64,000 nucleotides of DNA from Lingula anatina (taxonomy: Eukaryota > Brachiopoda > Lingulata > Lingulida > Lingulidae). The stretch covers positions 1 to 64,000 of the forward strand of contig NW_019775869.1 of the NCBI RefSeq assembly GCF_001039355.2. Direction: 5' to 3'. A program made the translations under genes and the position numbers. Below the pieces are notes generated by a model. It saw nothing but the letters and a program-made list of their open reading frames with translations, did no database searches and was not told where the DNA came from. Below are positions 1 to 15,500 of the stretch, piece by piece (the first letter of the stretch is position 1; each line of letters opens with the position of its first letter).

Positions 1-437
1 TTTTTTAAAAGAATATTTAAAATTATAACTTTTCAAGAGCTAAAAAATGCAATATTTTGGCAAAATTGCGGATAAAAGACCTTCCCCCATATCTCTAAAA
101 CTCATGTTCCAAAATAAGAAAGCCAGTGGCTCACAATATCTTTCATGTTGATGGTTTACCACACCAAAAATTATTAAAATCTGCTGACCCCCACCTTGCC
201 GCCTTCTGACTGATCTGTTTGGCTTTCTCATGGACGCGCTCTTAATTCATAACTTCAAGATATTACGAAATGCAATTTGTATGACAACAAAACAAATATT
301 TTTCCAGTAAAATCATACAGTTCATGTTTATATACAAGAGGTTTACCACATCTACACATTTTGCATGACAAAACACAATAATATTTAAACAACAATGAAA
401 TGCTCTCTTTGTAGAAAACTAAAAAGCTTGTACTTAC
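1..437 (-). other. CASKIN intron 7, partial
   Basis: AT-rich sequence following the exon 7 donor at 437-432. No further CASKIN exon is recognisable before the window edge. Confidence 0.7.
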
Positions 438-546
438 ATCTAGCAGCAGTTTCACAACTTCTATCTTCCCGTACAATGCAGCCTCATGTAGACAAGTCCC
501 TTGTAGGGTCTGTCTGTTAATATCCACCCCAGCTTGAAGGAGGAGT
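438..546 (-). CDS. CASKIN: CASKIN exon 7 (ankyrin repeat 6)
   Basis: A 109-nt exon (acceptor TTTTCCAG, donor GTAAGT). It reads [17 protein letters not shown], then [19 protein letters not shown], nearly identical to vertebrate Caskin repeat 6. Ends in phase 0; the next exon (towards the SH3 domain) is outside the window. Confidence 0.95.
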
Positions 547-3500
547 CTGGAAAATACCAACACAATAGTAGACAAGTTACCATCTCTCCTGTTACACAAG
601 TTGCATTCAGCAGCTCTGTTGTCAAACTACAGATATGCAGCTTTGTATACAACATACCAAGGTGCGTAACACTTCCCCCTGGTTCTTTCACTGAACGTTA
701 TGAAGTGTGCTGAAAATGAAAACAAAATTCCCTCCACTTCACGTAAGAACACATTTCTGATGGTCCACCTGATCACATGGAGTGGCCGACAATGTGGTAT
801 TGTCACTACAGGTGTCTTGTTTAGTGTGGAAACAACACAGTTGTTCAGGAACAATCATCTCTGAGATGACACAGAATTTTATTACGCAACTAAAGCACAC
901 CTCCAATAAACATCTTCATTCTCTGTATACAATAAGCAATCAGGGGAAGACAGAATGGGATACACTGACAATATTCCAACTTCTCTGATAAATGCACAGT
1001 GGGTAACCTGGGTCTCTTGTGATGAGTGGAGTGAAATGATAAGGAATATAGTATTATAACAGGTACAAAACACGAAAGCTTTTTACACAATTACTCCCAA
1101 CAGTATTGGACACATAACTGCTATCAACTTCCCACACATGGGCCTAATGCTTTCATAGCCCACTGCTTCTACCAAAATTACAGCTGTACCTGGTAGGCCA
1201 GCTTTCAAATTCACAAACACTTGTTTTTATCTCGGTTCCTGGAATATAAATTCCTCCTTAACGTCCAGGTGGTCAGGCAGAGTGGTTTCTATGGCACGGA
1301 CGGGGTACTTACCCCAGATGCGAGTCCAGAAGAAGCTCAGGTGAAGGCACCCATATCTGTACACCACAGGCAGCTTAACACGGGACAGGCCAACTTAACT
1401 GCCGTAATATATCAGTTATTTTTAACTTTCTCTCTATAAAACTCACCTTTCAACCTTTTACCTGTGAATGAGGAGGAGGCCCTCTGTGCTGCTATGATAA
1501 AAAAGGTTTGAGGCTAGAACAGTGCACATCTTTTGTACCCAGAGCATGACTTCTCATTGGCAAAGATGAAGCCATTCACAGACCAAAGAGTGATGGCATA
1601 TATTCTTGTTACCTAAGGGGGTACAATATTCATGTTCACCTTTAACAGAGAAGAAGTTATAACTGGTTTACTGCAATGTGGACTTTAAAGGAAAGTTATC
1701 CATATTTGCCTGTTTTTGAATACTGCATATATGTCACACAAGGAATACAAAATGTTGTTTTACTATGTAAGTACACTATAAGCTGCTTAACAGCTTTTAA
1801 ATTTTGCATGGATTTGACAATCCTTTAAGTTTGACAACTTATCAAGTCGCCTTCTCACATTCTTTATATCTTCAAATGAGAGCCAACATAGTGTATGGAC
1901 GCAGAAAAAACAAACCAAATCTTGGAATCAGAGGAATCAATTAACTCAGACTGGAATGTACCCTCCTGACAGATGTTCCTTTGAAAGGCAACGCCGAATA
2001 ACTAACACAAATCTATGATTTCACACTGTAAGCAGTTTCTAGATTCCATGATACCTGTTTACATAAGGACAGATAAATGGACAACAAACCATACCAATAG
2101 ACAGACAGACAGATAGACAGACTTCCAGTCTGCTTGACTAAAGAACAAGAAAACCAAATTTGTACTTCAGATCACTTGTAAAAATAGACAGTATATTTGC
2201 TTCAATTGATCCCAAACAGAAGCCGACTTTTTTTATGAGGAATACCTGCAGCCCTCCTCCAATAGACAAATATCCCTGGTTTCTATCACCTGTGAAAATA
2301 AACTAGTCAATAGCAGAAATACCTGTGGCTCCACCTTTTGTCCACTCCAGTCCAGTCCAGTCCAACAAGTCAGTGTCTGGTAACCTCATTTACATACGAA
2401 AAGGTCCACACAGATCAAAATCACAGCCACCTACCTTCAGTTTTTTAGATCTTCAATTGTTTGTTCCTTTTCACATGACTGGGTGTATAGTTCACGGAGC
2501 CATTAATCATTCTCCAGTTAACAGTTTCTTTGACCTCCACACCAATGAAATTTATGACTTCCCATGCGACACAATGGTTACTTTGGTGCTAACACGGGCA
2601 CCTTCTGCTTACCTAATGATGTCCCCGTGCCCGTTTTTAGCGGCCAGATGGAGTCCTGTAGTCCGCGTATTGTCCAGCATGTCTTCAGGAGTCTCCATCA
2701 GCAGGCAATTACACAGGTTACTGTCTATCAGAAGCTCTGCTACCTGGAACACACAAATATCACAACAGTTATTAAAGATAGTATTTGTACCCTTCATGTG
2801 AATACATAAACAATATATTTTTTATCCTTAAGGAGACCTTATTTTAAAAAACTGTAATATGCAGCAGTAAAGTCTGCCAAGAACAATACTTCGCCTGTCT
2901 CAGCAGTAAGTGACTTGCTTCAGAGACAAAACAGCATGCAGGAAGAAAATTACATATTGTTTCCTCTTATGTTGCTAACACTAACCATGCAAATGTCATA
3001 TGCCATTATATGTCCTCAAAACCATAGCCAATGCACTCAAACTTCCTACATAAAATATAAAAAAGCCTCTGATCCTAATCCCCCAGCAGAAGTACTTCAT
3101 AAAGCATGTAATAAATCAAACCTTTATAAAAAAAAGAAGGATATGGAATCGTCCACATTCCGCACTGTTTAATTTCCCATTCATTTTTTTCATTTATTCC
3201 TTTTTTTCCTTGAAAAGTTTATCAAAGATTAAATTAAGTGTGTAACAATTCATCGGTCAAAAAAGTTCCTGAACTGCGAATTACTGGGCATACTTCAGCC
3301 CAAAACAATTCACTGTACATATGTTACTTGATTCTCAATTTTTCTCTCATCAAAAATTAGAGAAAAACACACAAACACAACAAGGGAGAGCCAGAGAGTT
3401 CCTGTGGTAACTGCCCAGTGCATTAGATAGGATACAGCTCCTTTATTTCCAGCTCATTGCAGTAGGTGAGCTCAGGGCTTGCTGAACACAATCACCCTCT

Positions 3501-6500
3501 ACATGTCCCCTGGTGGTGTTCTCATGAACTTCATGTGTGACCATTCTCATGAGCTCAATTCACACACAGATATAATAAGATATCATGCATGCTTTCCTTC
3601 CTGTGAGAAGGCTTTTATCTGACTGATATATACATCAGTAAATCCATTCTATCAAAGGTCATTCTGATATCCAACATGTGTTCATATTCATTAATATATC
3701 CTTCAGATGGCAACCCTGTGTCTGTTCCTGCCAGGGGTAAAGTGCCACATTTGGCTGTGAACAGTTCAATACTGTCTTATTATAAGAAATGTGGGCTCCC
3801 AATAAATGATCTTGAAAGTGCAGAACTAAAAATTAACACCAATAATGAGGATAATGGCAAGTTTCACAACAAATCATTTTTGATCTATCCACATAATTTT
3901 TCACGCAAATAGCAATTATATGGAAATAATGGTCTAGCATACCATTTCCCCATGACGTTAATCTAATGTTGAACCTGTGTCCTGACATTACAGCAGAAAA
4001 AATATTAATCATGTACTAAATGTCTAAAATAACCTTGGATTTCTGTTTTTTACTGGGGTGAAGTTGTTAACATTTCGAGATTGTCTGTTGGCTGTCAAAT
4101 AAAAAGTAATACATTAACAAGTACATCTTTCTCACTTCAAAATCCAATTATAGCTTATGGACCAAAATACCACCAATATAACTACCATGGTACCACCAAC
4201 ACAAAATGTTATCTTTTTTTTTTCAGCTCTTTAAAATCCACTTTTACTGTCACCCTTGATTAAATGGAGAAATTCATTAAAAATGGTTTTTAATCAACTC
4301 AGCTGCTGCAGACCTATAACCCTTCATTGAGAAGCCTTGGAAACATCACTCCACACCCAATAATTAGACAACAACTGTGACAGTCAAGTATGTGGGATAA
4401 CATCTTTGCACAGAATTTATTCTACAAAAGGATATTCCACTTAAAACCAAGACTGCACTATTTTGACCCCTGAAGGTATGTTTTATTTAAACTGAATTGT
4501 GGCAAATAACAGAAATCTTCTCAGTCCATAAGAGATTCCACATTTGTCAGACAGTTTCTTTCTCCTCCTCCTCTATATCCAAGTGTTTTTCTCTCTTTTC
4601 TTCCTTTTTACAGCCGATTTCTTTCCTGGGGCGCGGGAAGCTACTCTTGCGTCTCACTGATTACACCACGCTGTGTAAGTGATTACATATTTAGCAATGT
4701 TATATCTAGGAGTCAGTTCAGCGTGAAACACAACTTGACATAACACACGGTATCTGCAGGAGGCTTAGCTATGAAATTACCAGATTTCAAACTGCAATGT
4801 CAGCCTTTTAGTGGATTTTAAAAAATTCTCATTGTAAGTTTCACTGTCACTTGACTTAAAACCAGATCAATTTGACTGTGAAGTCACAATGAGTGGTTCA
4901 CAATTAGCATCCCCCATCAGTATGTTGACAGAAAAGTCACAGTTGCCTTGCTTCTGTTACCTTTGTATAGTGCAACATTTATTATATTGATAAATACATA
5001 TCTATCTTGTAACAGTAATTTCACATTCCATCAACTTGCATAATCAAAAACAGCTGTGATTTAAACTGCCTGTCTCTTGTCATATATAATGCACACGTGC
5101 ACTAACAGAATAATTTTCAGTATTTTAAATCATAAAAGCATGCTATGAAGCTGATATTACAGTTCATTCTGAATCTATACAGAAGACATACTCTCCCTTT
5201 TTTGGCTATTATAATAAAAGTGATAAACCAGGCATCAAACGGACAACCCAGATTAAAGGACTGCAAAGTGCAAGTAAAAATCTTAAGACTTTCCCTCCAC
5301 GTTGTCTGAGAAAATTACTTTGAGAGTGGTTCACAGTGACCTCACTTTTTTTTATCAGCTCTACTTCTGGCAGATGTTTTCAGTATGTTATTTTGACCGA
5401 GATCAAAGTCAGCCTCTGTGAGGTGTTGGTGAACAGACCAACTACGGCCACCTTATCGGGTGTGCCTCGCACCCTCTCCCGTATATCTATTACCAGCAAA
5501 AGCACAGATAAATACTTCACTAATCACTGTGCAAATGTCAGGCAGTTTTTATTTCACCCTGGTTCATTCAGATCTATGGCTACAGGGTCCTTGAAGGTTA
5601 TAATGGCAAGTTAAAAATGCTATTTTTGATTTTTTTTTTTTTTTTTTTGGCTTTGTTACACTTCACTTAGCTTTCTTGAAATTCTGTAAATCATGAGTTT
5701 TGAAAAACGTATTCCACAACAGATTCGTGAACTTCCAAAGTGGGCTTATGTTCTGATATGCTGTTCAGTAAGGTTGGATATTATCCAATTAGTATTATTA
5801 TTTTTCACAGATGGCTCAGGAGTCTCCCACCTTCCCATACCCCTGTTAGCTTTGAAATGATATAACCATCAGATTACCACCATTACCTGAACAATTACAA
5901 ATAGAAGGTAAATCCTATCCATCTCTATAATTTGGTAATTTAACTAACTGGTATTCACCTCTGTGTTTTTGTAAGATATCATTCACCTCTGTGTTTTTGT
6001 AAGATCTCACAAACCAAACAGCATCAAAATTCCTGCAGCTCCCCCTGGAGGTGAAGTTATGCAAGTTACATTTCTTACCATTGTATTGTGTGTACTCTTC
6101 ACAACCTCAGATCACAGTTGTATGTTACTCAGCAAGAAGTGATACGGCCAAATGAAAAGGCAACCTGTGTCTTATTGATGAGGAGAAGAGATGTTGATGA
6201 CTTGATGATTTTGCTAATCTAAACATGTTCTGCTTGGGCTAGGTTAGTGTAAGCGTGCTGACAAGCTACTAGGAAAAGGCAGTCTTGCCATGCCATGTCT
6301 GTCATGAAGTATGTCACTATGATATACAAGATGTGCTCTCTCTCTCTCCAATATCTGTGCACAACATGACACACTGACATGACATATTGTGTCAACACTA
6401 AGTGCCAATGTAGTGTGGTGGGGAAACGGGAGACAGAAGGACCTCTGGTTTTAAGTACATTGTACATGACAGGACCACACACCCAATCTACTAACTTGTT

Positions 6501-9500
6501 CCCCCACAAAACTCAACTTGCTCCAGGAAAATTATTTTGAACTACAAATAAGGTTGATGCTGAAGGAAATACATCAGCCAAACTGTAGACAGCATTTCTT
6601 ATAAATATAAAGTGCCAAGTGACCACTGTATCATACTGTAACTTCTCCTTCTACTTTCACTCCATTGACTTTCTATTTCAACCCAAGCACAATCAATATC
6701 CTAGCAATCAGGAAATGCATCTCTCTTGTAAGGTTCATTAATGTAAATCAGGTGCATAGGCACACCTCCAGGCAACAGTGCTTGCCACAATGCATTTTAC
6801 CCAACTTGTACATTTTTTTCTTCCTACAACACCATTATTACTAATCAGACAGGCAATTTTTAGAACTCGTTAGATTCATCAATATAATGTGTATGGAATA
6901 AAGAGAAACCTTACCCGATATCTGCCAAACTCACAAGCCAGGTCCAGGGGGGTCTTGTGCTCCTTGTTCCTCAGTGTGGGATCAGCATGGTGCTGCAACA
7001 GGAGATTCACCTGCAGAGGAAGACGGAATAAAACTTATAATTAAATTGATGTTTACATGGATATATTTTTACTATGACAATCCCTATTTTGGCTTATTTG
7101 TATTACAAAAATTTGGGTGTCTTTGACAGGGTCCATGATAAGTCAACCATACAAAATTATGCTATTTTCAAAAGAGGTATCCAATGGCACTGAAGGTTAA
7201 GAAAGGAGATATTAGATCAAGAGCACTAAATTCAACCTGGAGTAACAAATGACAGCCTTGAGTTGGTGGTAGGAATTTGAAATGTTCTCAAACAAAGCCA
7301 AAACAATTAGGAATGGAATCAAATGACAGCACAGCAAGGACAGTAAGAATATTCTGATTCATATTCAGAGTCTGCTGTGTGAGGTTGGGTTACCAGGACT
7401 AATGGCCCCTAACAAGCTCACTGTTGTCTCCACTGTCTGTGTTGTATTCATTGTTGTCAATAGAGAGAGAGCACCCCGAGTTGGAAAGATGTGTCACAGT
7501 CCTTGTTAATACAGTGTGAAGGTGAAGATAAAGGATGGAGGCAGACAGCCTGACTGACTGGTTACATTGAAAGTTGTGTTTCCACTCGACTCAACCAAAC
7601 ACAGAACGACCCATCTCACAGTGCCATACAATTCTAATTTCCTCGCCATAAGCAGACAACTCTTATGACAAGGATATTAGATTTGCTCCCAATGGTGACC
7701 TTATTTTAATTGAAAGCCATCTTCGGAGATCAGTCATGCTATACAGACTTAGGGCGGCTTAACTTGATTCGTGATTAGAAAAATACATTTAGACAGAGTA
7801 GAAAACTAGATATAAATATACTGGAAACAGTGCAACCAACAAGATTGTAATATTGCACAAGATGGCAATTAAGATGTGATTCGCCACTATTGCATAAAAT
7901 TCTCCGATGATGTCATCTGGACTATTCCCTGCACTGGTTACTTTAGTGCAGCGCCTCTAGTAAAACTACCGAATATAAAAATATTAAATGCCCCCCTCCC
8001 CATGAAAAGACAAGATTTACTTCCACTATGATGCCTAAGCTAAGAGATAAATCACCTTATTTATGATGACACTAGACAGTATCCAATACAACCAACCAGG
8101 CTAATGTACCTGAGTGCAAATGACTTGTTGACATCATGGATGCCTGTTATATATATTATATATATGTTATTATATATATATCTGTGACTAAGACCCCATA
8201 AGATACCATTGGTCTACATAGATTGATCAAACTTTGCAGGTAATCTTGTCTAGTGCGATCAATTTACCTGAATGAAACACCTCTTGTTTTCAGCATACTC
8301 ACATAGTCACCAACTTTTCTGAATTTTACTCAAGCCAGGAGGAGGCGTGTCATTCAATTCAGCCGATTGCACTCAGCAAGAGTCCCTACATAGTTGGGCT
8401 GATCTACGTAGACCGATAATTTCAATGGGAATGGGACCTTAGAACAGGACAGAACTGAAAGATTCCAGAGTGATGCCCCAGGACAGAACTAGGTACCAGT
8501 CAAGCATGACATCATTATTACATGCTAGCTTCCATTTAGGCAATTACTTAAAGTGAGCCGTGACAGCTCTCTACCCAGTAACCTTATGATCAATCAGGGA
8601 AATAGAGCCTCGGTAGACCACACTGGTGTCTACATACTGAGAAAGCAAGTCAATGACTTTCTGTGAACAGCAGTGGAGTGAAAATCTGAATGAAGCTTTA
8701 CTAGTGAAGGTTGTGCCTTGAAATGAGATCTCTTAAGTGTTTTCTGAGTGAAAAGAAATAGAGTGTAATGCTCCATAACTTGATCTCCATCTTGTGCAGA
8801 TGGCACCCCAGCTAGTGTGCCGTGAATACAAAAGGGTCTACAGGGGACGAGTGAGTCATATGGGACACGTCAGCCCTGTCTGGGAAGGGGGGGGGGGGGG
8901 AGAGGACAGCAGACATGATGACAGTTGTTCCCACATTTTAACATCTCATCTTAAAGCAAGCTGTAGATGGCTTGGAATGAAGTCCTTCACAGAAAAATAA
9001 CCACAAAACTGCAATGATACAATAAAAGACAGAGCTTGACAAGACAAACTTCAAAGAAAGAAAAAAAAAACCCTCAAATTTAAACTGGTTTATCCACCAT
9101 GTGTCTGACATGTGTTGAACTTGAGTTTGGGGGCACGTGCAATTTTATCCTACAATGAACCAAGGCAGTGAGAAAGAAAACAACATTAAGAGACCTGCCA
9201 TGGGTAAAACAAACTTTTTATGTTCAACTTGTGTTTTATTTGTTTCAACCAAAAAGCCACAATGAGCACACAGAATCAACACATTCTTGAGAAATGTGGT
9301 TTGGACATATGTATGAAATGGTCTCATGTATAAACAAGACAATACACACGCACTTCAGCAGCAGTAGTTGGAGCAGCGAAGTAAAACTGCCAAGAAAAAA
9401 ATACCCAGTGCTGCTGTTAGACATTACAATAAGACACATTCAAGGAGACTAATGTTCAAGCAATCCTGTTTTATCTTACTTTTTTTTGAAGTGAACTTGC

Positions 9501-12500
9501 CTCAGTCTGAGACCCCATCCCCATACCTAGATGGATCTAGCAAGATCGACCTATCTCTGAGGGGATTTTCACTAAATTGCAATCAGCTTAAGCAGCTTAG
9601 ATATCTTGCATGCCTACTGAAGCTGCTAAACAATAGTAAATTATCTCCTACCAGCTTCATTAGGCATGCCAAACATTAAGGCTGCTATAGCATAATGCAA
9701 TTAAGCATAAAACCCCACGGAGATGGGTTGATCCTGCTAGATCAATCTAGGTATTGGAGCAGGGTCTAACTGACTTAGGAGGGGGTGTCTACATGGTTCA
9801 GCCTAATTTAGGACATTCAAGTGTACTCAAACAGCCATTGCATTAAAAGCACAACTTCATTCATCCTGATGCAACTGTAAGATTAAAGGAAAGCTGATTG
9901 CAGATACTTCAGGAAGGGTGCCATGGCAGCTGTTATTAAAATCATTCATATTTTGCTTTTAATCTACAAAAAAAATGTCACTGGAATTTAGATATACAAT
10001 TCATGATCTCTTTTGCTACTTAGTTGGTAAATTTTCCAGGGCCAGCTCTAAAAACTTCTGATGCTGGTCATGGTTATTTTCAAAGATGCGTATCAATAAG
10101 GAGTACAGAACATGTGGTACCGTGTAGACCAGTGTGAGTGAACAAACTACACTTGTTTATATATATAACAGCAGTTGGACCCAGGTCTGTTTATTATCAC
10201 CAAAACCAATATTTTATCACTAATGGCACTAAGTTCCATAAGAAAACTACAAAAACCAAATACAAACACCTGAATTCACTATCAGCTTGCATGTCCATGG
10301 TTTTTTGGCAATTTGCAGGCTACATATCTAACAGGGGCGGATTAAGGCCGTCTTCTGGGTCTTCCGGAAGACGGTCAGATTTTCAAGTTTACATTGACAG
10401 GTATCTATTTTTTCTGTCAGAAGATGGTCAAAAATGGAGGATGGATCAACAAAGATAATTTGGAAGACTCTCAGAAAATATCTCTGGATCCGCCCCTGTC
10501 TAAGGTACCCTTGTAACTGATTTGAAAATGTGCCTCATCATGGTGTGAAAATATTTATAAAATTTTATCACTAAGCAAAGGAAACAATTTGCTGAGACTC
10601 TAAAAACACATGCTGCATCCAGGAATAAAAGATTAAGATTAGTAAAACAATCCCTTTCTTTTATCACAGCATCAATTTATCCATAAGGCACCCACATGGC
10701 GGAGACAGAATAAGTCATTTCCAATGCCAGGGTTTCTTTTAATTCAATGAGAACCAGACTGTTTAACATAACAAAACAGAGCTATAAATAAAAGCCTTCC
10801 CCATCAAAAGAATGACCTCGTGACCAGAGTTTTTAGTCAAACAAAAATTTGAGTGCTCTGACAACTTGGAAGCACCCGCCCTGACACTGCGTGTAGACAT
10901 TCAGAAAGAGAGAGATGGTACGCCGTCACAACAGACAGAGGTCACATCCTTACCCTCCACACGGGGGCAGCTGCACNACTACAAAAACCAAATACAAACA
11001 CCTGAATTCACTATCAGCTTGCATGTCCATGGTTTTTTGGCAATTTGCAGGCTACATATCTAACAGGGGCGGATTAAGGCCGTCTTCTGGGTCTTCCGGA
11101 AGACGGTCAGATTTTCAAGTTTACATTGACAGGTATCTATTTTTTCTGTCAGAAGATGGTCAAAAATGGAGGATGGATCAACAAAGATAATTTGGAAGAC
11201 TCTCAGAAAATATCTCTGGATCCGCCCCTGTCTAAGGTACCCTTGTAACTGATTTGAAAATGTGCCTCATCATGGTGTGAAAATATTTATAAAATTTTAT
11301 CACTAAGCAAAGGAAACAATTTGCTGAGACTCTAAAAACACATGCTGCATCCAGGAATAAAAGATTAAGATTAGTAAAACAATCCCTTTCTTTTATCACA
11401 GCATCAATTTATCCATAAGGCACCCACATGGCGGAGACAGAATAAGTCATTTCCAATGCCAGGGTTTCTTTTAATTCAATGAGAACCAGACTGTTTAACA
11501 TAACAAAACAGAGCTATAAATAAAAGCCTTCCCCATCAAAAGAATGACCTCGTGACCAGAGTTTTTAGTCAAACAAAAATTTGAGTGCTCTGACAACTTG
11601 GAAGCACCCGCCCTGACACTGCGTGTAGACATTCAGAAAGAGAGAGATGGTACGCCGTCACAACAGACAGAGGTCACATCCTTACCCTCCACACGGGGGC
11701 AGCTGCACTGGCCCCCAGTGTCACACTCACAGTCTGTGTACATCAAATACAAAATCTGTCAGCTAGAAATTTTTGTAATATGTGGTAAGCGCTGTTGCAT
11801 GCAAGCAGTTGATCCATTACTGGAGGACTTGGACTGACAATGGTCTGCCAAGGCACAGGTGGGATCTGACTGGAATTTAAGAGGGTAGGGAACACCTTTT
11901 GCGTTCCGCGTGATTGGCCTAATTTTTCGAGCGTGATGCGTTATTTGAGGCTAATATTCTGCGTGAAACCTGATTCAGGAATTCTTGGCGATTGGTGATT
12001 ACGCCATTTTAATCTTGGTGATTAAGGCAGGGCGGAATTCCCTACCCTGATTTAGCTGAATGGAACTCACCGGCATGAAAAACCAGATTCTACAGAAAAT
12101 CTGAATAGATGTAACAGAATACATTAGAGGGATTGATATCCATGTTCATTAACATGATTTTCATAGAAAAAAAATGAGAAAAGAATGAAAAGTGAACTGT
12201 TTACATGAAAAATGCAACCTCATTTTGTTGCAGGGGAGTGCCACCACCACTCACCACTATTCTCTTCTAGAATAATGTGAATGCTTCCGTTCCTACTGTA
12301 GTTATGATGATGCATTTTTCATGTGCACATTTCATTTTTCATAATTTCAAAAAATCTATAAATGAGCCCACATATCACCCTCTTTTTCATTTTCCAATTA
12401 CCTAAATGAGCCCAAACTTTTTCATTTATTCTATTACGTATAGAAATCTGAGATCTATGCCCTTATCTAAAAAACCTTACAAAGCCAACAACCCAGACAA

Positions 12501-15500
12501 AATAGTTGAAAAGCATGTCATTTACAAGACTTGGGCATAAATCCCTGTCACCCTAAATGTGAATCTGTTTTCAAAAGATGTATGCATGTTTACAACAGAT
12601 ACAAGAAGTGCCAACCTGGTGCTTTCTATTATGTAATATGACTTAAAAGTTTTTTTTTATGTCCGTATGTTATGGTTTTTTTTACTCACCACTTCATAAT
12701 GACCATGCTGGCAAGCTAAATGCAGTGGGGATTCCCCATTCTCTGCAGCATCATTGGTATTTGCCCCATACTGGAGCAGAATCTGTACTGGCTCTACCTT
12801 GCCTTGCCAGGAGGCATAGTGGAGAGGACGCATGCCTGCAAATAGACAACATCTGCACTGAATCTTTGGCCTAGCAAAAACTGAACCATTTTTCAGCAAA
12901 AAAAGTTACTTCTGTGAAAGAAATATTTGCTGTGACATTGATACCAAAAGGTGGTAAATCATCAAAAAAAAAATTGTCAATACCAAAAAAATTATTTTCT
13001 ACAGATAGTAATTTTTTTAAGTCTCTGAAAATCAGACAAGCACTTGGACTATATTCATGTTACCAATATGCAGACCTTTATTGCCTTCAAAACAATTATA
13101 TCTAGAAATAATGAAAACTCATGACAAAAAAATTAATACATCATTGACATTTACAGTGGGAAAATTAGGAAAATTTTAACAGAAACAATTTCCAGACCAT
13201 ATATCGTTTGTCTTTTACTGTACCTTTGTTATCCTTGATGTCCACAGCAGCTCCTCCGTCCAGTAGCAGCCTCATGATCTCATTGCTGCCCACCAGAGCT
13301 GCTTGGTGCAAGGCGGCCATACTGGAATACATATACAACAGAGTGGTCAACAGGAGGAAGGAAAAGGTATACAATCCACAAAATGCTTTAAGCAAATCAA
13401 AAAGGACTACGATTAGATGTGTCAATGATATGATTAACTGTGTAAAATCTTGTCATTCAAAAGTTAAAGATGACACATTTATCCAAAGTACTGTTTTTAT
13501 CACTTAAGTTGCTAATTTTCTTCAATGAAAACACCCTGTTACAATGTCAATCTGCTCAATGTACATGTATGTAAATTACAAATATAGTCATCAAGTTCTT
13601 GTAATCATGGATATTTTCCTTCCATTTTCTTTGCATAATTGTCCAGACTTGTGTTTGCACAGAGTAAGAAAATATAACCACGTTTACTTTGCATTCCCCT
13701 CAACCAGGTCTTAATGAAGTGGCGAAAAGTTGTTTAAACGTTTTGTTGAACTTGATAAATAGGCCTGATTAAACTGATAAAGGGAACACTACAGATACTT
13801 AGGGGTCAAATTGATCACATTTATTTCTGCAGACGTTATCAAAATAGGCAGAATTGATCACATTCAGCACAACTTCTTCCCTAAAACCCTGTGTGGTCCG
13901 CAGTGCTCAGTTTATGTCACAACACAAGATATTCCCATTTGTTCCTTTAACAGGATAACATAAGGGTGGGCTCCATCATAAAATGGAAATAACCAATTTA
14001 TTTTTCAAAACAGGAGCTGCTGTCCATTACCCTCACTTGCTGAGAGCTCTCTGCTTGTATCAGTCAAGTCTGAAAGTTATTGCACTTTGATAGCAAATGT
14101 ATGCCATTATAACTAATCTGTCATTGCAGCCAATAAGACGTCACTGCAGAGTGGCAGATAATTTGGCCCATTGTATATCAGCCAGTCACTTTCTAGACTG
14201 GCAGAGCCTGGAGAAGGATGGCTTGTGATGAAGTCTTAATTGAAATCAAATTTGAAGGTTCTTCAAAGATGAATGGCAAGGGGCAAGGCTTGATAGCAAT
14301 ATCATGTAAGATGCATTGGGGAGATATTGATTTATAATGACAGCCTTTTACACTAACAAACTGCTGTAAATAAGGGCCAGTCTTTCTTTACACACGTGAT
14401 TAGTGCTATAGAATGTCTGGCATTATTTTCTTCACCACTGCTTTCTTTAATGGAGGTGCTGTTCTTGGTATATTTGATCTCATTTTCAACACCTATTTTT
14501 GAAAGTTTCATGTCATAACCATAACAAACACCACATGTTCATTAGCAACAAAATATTGAAAATATAGTATCCTACTGTTTTATATTCAACAGCGATTCTA
14601 TTCATTTGGCATATCAAAGGTTTGAACTGATTTCTGGTGAAATTTCCAATAAACCACAAAATGCTTGTCAGTCAATACTTAGGTAGTGAGGCTAAGTGTT
14701 TACTTTCTTTTGTCTCTTGACAGTTAAATTCAATTAAATATAGTTTTCCTCAGTACTAATACTGCTTTATTATTACTATTTGTACAATGTAAAACTATTC
14801 TTCTGTGGCTACAGTCCATAAGACACAATCTATGAATTTTTTTTAGATAATTAAATAAGTACTGTTCTTGATGTCAGCAACTAAAAAGTGTTATTTTTTC
14901 TCAGTAGTAGTAAAGCATTTCACATCTTCGAACATCTTTATCCATCTACTGAGACTAAGCAACCAGGACCAATATCCCCAGGGCCACATCTCAATACCCC
15001 AAGGTCTATCACCTATTCCCCTGGGGATAATATTCCAGCATAGATATGTTTGCAGTATCAGACTGCTCAAAACTCTGTTTTCAGAAAACATTCGACTAAT
15101 GGTCCATTTGATGATGAAATGTCCGAACCAAATCTCCCGTGGCTCGTTTATCAACTCTGCACATTATTTAGGGGCAAGCAAGAGTCATGCACCTATTTCT
15201 GACTTTAAAGGTAAATGTTTTGATAAAGATTATTTAGTAGGTATTAAAAAAGTGTTTGTTTGAGTACAGTTGCTGGGAGGGTCTACAAATAACAAGGCAA
15301 CTGTGGAAGATGCACGAAAAATGAAAATTACTCTAAAGCTGGGCAGGCCTCAAAATTGTGGAGATAAAGACATTTTTGAAGTCACTTAATAGTGAATAAT
15401 GAACGGTTTTAATAATAAAGTTCACAAGAAATTTAGTCTGGAATGCTGGATATTACAACAGCACAGGGAAAATTTTGACTTCTTCCCATACAACCCATTC

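Larger units (their letters stand above)
10246..11708. repeat. 731-bp exact direct duplication around a single N (probable assembly artefact)
   Basis: Bases 10246-10976 and 10978-11708 appear identical throughout, separated only by the N at 10977. An exact tandem repeat broken by a one-base gap is what results when two overlapping contig ends are placed side by side instead of merged. It probably does not exist in the genome. Confidence 0.85.
7011..12689 (-). other. CASKIN intron 4
   Basis: 5,679 bp as assembled, of which about 732 bp appear artefactual (see the duplication at 10246-11708). It contains an AT-rich tract (8147-8181), a G-run near 8887, a foldback MITE (9510-9767) and a hAT-like MITE present twice because of the duplication. 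Confidence 0.85.

Noticed and set aside
9368-9679. 103-codon plus-strand ORF
   Set aside because: Runs into the foldback MITE at 9510; the frame is repeat sequence.
10246-11708. True recent tandem segmental duplication
   Set aside because: Identity over 731 bp with a single N at the junction is better explained by an unmerged contig overlap.
14868-15263. 131-codon plus-strand ORF in CASKIN intron 2
   Set aside because: Low-complexity residues and a weak CCCCAGG/CCTGGGG inverted stretch, opposite strand to the gene; no recognisable protein family.
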